NCBI GenBank assembly: GCA_021850345.1
Contig: JAJZMN010000060.1
Location: forward strand, 1-9,097
DNA length: 9,097 bases
Reading direction: 5' to 3'
Origin: Actinomycetes bacterium
GTDB taxonomy: Bacteria; Actinomycetota; Acidimicrobiia; Acidimicrobiales; RAAP-2
This document shows positions 6,855 through 9,097 of this stretch, in pieces; position 1 is the stretch's first letter; each line of letters starts with the position of its first letter. The notes under the pieces were generated by a model, which was not told the DNA's origin, did not search any database, and worked only from the letters and a program-made list of their open reading frames with translations. A program made the translations under genes and the position numbers.

Positions 6855-8324
6855 GTCGGTCGCTCCGAGGATCCCCTGGGGGTCGAACAGCGACTTGAGA
6901 GCGGCGTGGATGCGCCGTACCTCAGGAGAGGTGTGGTCTCGGAACGCCGATTCGTTCTCGGGACCGACCCCATGCTCCGCGCTGAACGTCCCGCCTCTCG
7001 CGGCGACGAGCTCGTAGACGGCGGTACGAAGCCGATCCTGCTCCTCGCCGCGTTGGGCGCCGTGCACGCCGTCAGGCCAGATGACGATGGAGTGGAGGCC
7101 GCCGTCGCCGACGTGCCCGAAGTCTGCATACCGGGCATCGGGTGCCATCTCGCCGACCAGCGCAACGATTCGTTCGCGTACCTCGAAGAGCCGAGAGCGA
7201 GGCGCGGAGAGGTCGAACGCCACCATCGGCCCCTCCTGGCGAAGCGCATCGATCGCCGCGTGGCGAAGAGCCCAAAGTGTGGCCGGTGGGCCGAACCAGG
7301 CGTCGTCCACCCAGCCCTCAGCCGAGCCGTGATCGAGGAGTGCTGCCAGCTCCTCGTCGAGACCTTGGCGACCGCCGGAGGCGATGCCGGAGTCGTTCAG
7401 CTCTACCAGGAGGAGGAACTCGGGGAACGGCCGGGCTCCAGAGCGGCCGAGGGGTGACGGAATGTAACGAGGATGGTGCTTGGCGATCGCCTCGACGGCG
7501 GGTCGTGACAGCATCTCGAACGCGCTGAGCCGCTGCGTCGACGTCGTCTCGAGGAAGGTCAGGAGACGCAGCACGTCTGCTCCGTCGGTGGCGGCGACCA
7601 AGGCCACCGCCACGTGTTGCGGCAAGGGCTCCACACTGAGCACGGCGGCGGTCACGACGCCGAGCGTGCCGCTGCTGCCGATGAAGAGCTGCTTGAGATC
7701 CGGGCCGCGATTGTCTTTGCGGAGACCGCTGAGAAGCGAGAGGAGGGTGGCGTTCTCGTCAGGAAGCACCACTTCCAGGCCGAGGACATGACGTCGCACG
7801 TCGCCGTTACGGATGAGGCGAGCTCCTCCGGTGTTGGCTCCGACCATTCCTCCGACCGATGGATTGGCGCCGAGGTCGATCGGGAAGGTGAGGCCTTTGC
7901 TCGCCAACGCGTTGTTCAGGGTGTCGAGGTCGACCCCGGCGCTCACCGTCACCGTCCGGTTCACGATGTCGACATCGATCGTCGAACGACACAGCTCCAT
8001 GGACAGGATGCCCTGTCGGCCACCCGGTCGGGGCACTCCGGCGAGGACCGGTCCGGTGTTCGCACCTTGGACCACGAATTCGGCCCGTTCGGCGAACGCC
8101 CATCGGACGACCGCGCGGACCTTGTCGACGTCCTTCGGCCGGGCGACCCAGCAGGCTGGGCTGCGGCGGCCCAGCACATCCGTCTCGTACCGGGTCAAGT
8201 CGTCACGGCCGGGGATGAGCACCTGTCCCGAGCCGAGGAGCTTCTCGAGACGGCGCAGTGCCTGCGGGCTCGGAGCGCGGTGACGTGGATCGGGCTCCGC
8301 GCAAGCCGAGGAACCGGAGACCAT
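6846..8324 (-). CDS. FAD-linked oxidase, GlcD / D-2-hydroxyacid dehydrogenase type
   Basis: A 492-residue soluble flavoprotein of the VAO/PCMH superfamily. Known members oxidise D-lactate, glycolate or D-2-hydroxyglutarate. The N-terminal FAD-binding domain shows the pyrophosphate loop QGANTGPVLAG (86-96), NPSVGGMVGANTGG (154-167), RRHVLGLEVVLPD and FIGSSGTLGVVT (214-225). The C-terminal FAD-oxidase domain shows HVGDGGLH (404-411), SAEHGVG (448-454) and the closing FDPQGILG (480-487). Two deviations stand out: Gly for the usual Asn in HxGDGNxH, and Ser for Glu in GSEGTLG. There is no Fe-S or transmembrane segment. The start at 8324 is supported by a TANNNT hexamer exactly 6 nt upstream (leaderless); the frame extends further (next ATG at 8402, open to 9023), but the extension lacks family similarity and lies antisense to the dehydrogenase. 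It is convergent with the kinase and divergent from the dehydrogenase. The substrate is probably a 2-hydroxy acid; this is inferred. Confidence 0.9.
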   Translation of the reverse strand: MVSGSSACAEPDPRHRAPSPQALRRLEKLLGSGQVLIPGRDDLTRYETDVLGRRSPACWVARPKDVDKVRAVVRWAFAERAEFVVQGANTGPVLAGVPRPGGRQGILSMELCRSTIDVDIVNRTVTVSAGVDLDTLNNALASKGLTFPIDLGANPSVGGMVGANTGGARLIRNGDVRRHVLGLEVVLPDENATLLSLLSGLRKDNRGPDLKQLFIGSSGTLGVVTAAVLSVEPLPQHVAVALVAATDGADVLRLLTFLETTSTQRLSAFEMLSRPAVEAIAKHHPRYIPSPLGRSGARPFPEFLLLVELNDSGIASGGRQGLDEELAALLDHGSAEGWVDDAWFGPPATLWALRHAAIDALRQEGPMVAFDLSAPRSRLFEVRERIVALVGEMAPDARYADFGHVGDGGLHSIVIWPDGVHGAQRGEEQDRLRTAVYELVAARGGTFSAEHGVGPENESAFRDHTSPEVRRIHAALKSLFDPQGILGATDLS

Positions 8325-8400
8325 CGGGTCATCGTAGTGACGGGGTTGGTCCGCCTGCACCCGGCGCGGGCACCAGGTCGACGGCCGGTCTCCAATCACC
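8325..8400. other. Divergent intergenic spacer between oxidase and dehydrogenase
   Basis: These 76 bases are the only sizeable non-coding stretch and must hold the promoter(s) for the minus-strand oxidase and possibly the plus-strand dehydrogenase. Besides the TACGAT element, it contains a small inverted repeat CCCG-GCG-CGGG (8360-8370), a direct repeat GCACC (8357-8361 and 8370-8374) and the palindrome GTCGAC (8377-8382). Each is short enough to arise by chance in GC-rich DNA, so no operator is claimed. The spacer shrinks to nothing if the oxidase were to start at its upstream ATG (8402). Confidence 0.5.
8331..8336 (-). promoter_or_regulatory. Putative -10 element for leaderless transcription of the FAD oxidase
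   Basis: On the minus strand TACGAT matches the TANNNT -10 consensus of actinobacteria. It is followed by six bases (GACCCG) and then the ATG at 8324, so the hexamer occupies -12 to -7 relative to the start codon. That is the arrangement of leaderless mRNAs, where transcription begins on the A of ATG. No purine-rich ribosome binding site precedes the ATG, which agrees. No convincing -35 hexamer is seen at 16-18 bp spacing (TGCAGG at 17). The match is short and could be chance. Confidence 0.45.
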
Positions 8401-9097
8401 ATGTGGATGGCATACTTGCCGTTCGTGCGGGACCTCGAAGGAAGGCACGCTCTGATCACCGGAGCAGGGCGGGGCATCGGGCGCGCGCTTGCGCTCGCAC
8501 TTGCCCATGCCGGGGCAGACGTCTCGATCGTTGCTCGCTCGGCCGAACAGGTCGAGTCGGCTCGAGCTGAAGCAGAGGCGTACGGGGTACGTGCGGTCGG
8601 CCGCTCCTTCGATCTCGGCGATCCGGGCCAGTCCGTCGCTGCTGTCGAGTGGGCGTGCCAATCGCTCGGGGATCTCGACGTCCTGGTCCACGCGGCGGGC
8701 CACCAGGTAGTCGTCCCGGCGGTTGATTTCTCGCTGGCTGACTGGGAGAAGGTCATGTGCGTCCACCTGACCGCCGCTTTCGTCCTTGCGCAGGCCTTCG
8801 GCCGGCAGGCTCGCCAGAGTGACGCCAGCCATGGGGCGCCATCCCGACGAGACCGGAGCATCATCTTCCTGGGCTCGCTCACGAGCGAGCGCATGGCCAC
8901 GGCTGGGACGGTCGCGTACAACGCCGCCAAGAGCGGAGTGCTCGGGCTGATGCGGACGCTTGCCGTGGAGTGGGCGGCTGACGGTATCCGGGTCAATGCG
9001 ATCCTGCCCGGCTTCTTCCGCACCGAGATGACCAGGGTGCTCGAGGCCGATCCGACCGGCCGCCAGCTCGTGGCCCGGGCACCGATGGGCCGCTGGG
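8401..9097 (+). CDS. Short-chain dehydrogenase/reductase, gluconate 5-dehydrogenase/KduD-like (3' end outside window)
   Basis: NAD(P)-dependent oxidoreductase of the classical SDR fold; 232 residues are visible and the C-terminus is cut by the window edge. Numbering from ATG 8401, the Rossmann motif TGAGRGIG is at 20-27, HAAG at 97-100 (usually NNAG), the likely catalytic Ser at 159 and YNAAK with Tyr173/Lys177. The C-terminal part reads VNAILPGFFRTEM, then LEADPTG and APMGRW. This run strongly resembles gluconate 5-dehydrogenase and 2-deoxygluconate 3-dehydrogenase (KduD) proteins, suggesting a sugar-acid or polyol substrate. The catalytic-tetrad Asn is replaced by His122 (VHLTAAF). The start is uncertain: ATG 8401 is the outermost, with ATG 8407 and GTG 8425 as alternatives. 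GTG 8425 best fits usual SDR N-termini, placing the Thr of TGAG at residue 12, and has a CATACT hexamer 8 nt upstream. No clear ribosome binding site precedes any of them. Confidence 0.88.
   Translation, partial: MWMAYLPFVRDLEGRHALITGAGRGIGRALALALAHAGADVSIVARSAEQVESARAEAEAYGVRAVGRSFDLGDPGQSVAAVEWACQSLGDLDVLVHAAGHQVVVPAVDFSLADWEKVMCVHLTAAFVLAQAFGRQARQSDASHGAPSRRDRSIIFLGSLTSERMATAGTVAYNAAKSGVLGLMRTLAVEWAADGIRVNAILPGFFRTEMTRVLEADPTGRQLVARAPMGRW

Noticed and set aside
8357..8382. Short inverted and direct repeats (CCCG-GCG-CGGG, GCACC twice, GTCGAC) as an operator
   Set aside because: Arms of 4-6 bp are expected by chance in GC-rich sequence and no regulator gene is present to support them.
7614..8570. 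Plus-strand open frame (318 codons) opposite the FAD oxidase
   Set aside because: It is antisense to the oxidase, whose FAD motifs are clear, and it would also run into the dehydrogenase start in another frame.
8325..9023. N-terminal extension of the oxidase frame to 725 codons
   Set aside because: The added sequence is Arg/Ser/Ala-rich, lacks family similarity and lies antisense to the SDR; the start at 8324 fits both family length and the leaderless hexamer.

Overview
The window is a high-GC bacterial chromosome segment, probably from an actinobacterium. This is an inference from the GC-rich codon third positions, the frequent GTG starts, the start/stop-overlapping gene chain and one TANNNT-type -10 hexamer placed exactly for a leaderless start. 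No RNA gene, insertion sequence, CRISPR array or regulator gene is visible, and coding density is close to complete.

Positions 1-6854 (plus strand) form one tightly packed gene chain. It begins inside a LivH-type permease and continues with a LivM-LivG fusion (second permease plus first ATPase), a LivF-type ATPase and a type I periplasmic-binding-fold solute receptor. Together these make a complete HAAT-type ('branched-chain amino acid') ABC importer, apart from the cut-off N-terminus of LivH. Directly coupled to it are a tryptophan-synthase-alpha-like TIM-barrel protein with no trpB nearby and an FGGY-family carbohydrate kinase. The first four junctions are ATGA or GTGA overlaps. The fifth is an 18-nt gap with a strong ribosome binding site.

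Positions 6846-8324 (minus strand) encode a GlcD/D-2-hydroxyacid-dehydrogenase-type FAD-linked oxidase whose 3' end overlaps the kinase 3' end by 9 bp. A short divergent spacer follows. From about 8401 to the window edge (plus strand) lies a short-chain dehydrogenase resembling the gluconate 5-dehydrogenase/KduD class; its C-terminus is cut off.

Read together, an amino-acid-type importer is paired with a carbohydrate kinase, a phosphate-binding TIM-barrel lyase and two oxidoreductases of the hydroxyacid/sugar-acid type. The simplest hypothesis is a catabolic cluster for a polyol, sugar or sugar-acid-like compound: import, oxidation and phosphorylation, then retro-aldol cleavage by the TrpA-like protein. 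The substrate cannot be deduced from the sequence. The TrpA-like protein keeps the catalytic Glu/Asp and phosphate loops of TrpA, but it has lost the Asp that contacts TrpB and several indole-pocket residues. It is the most interesting element here.
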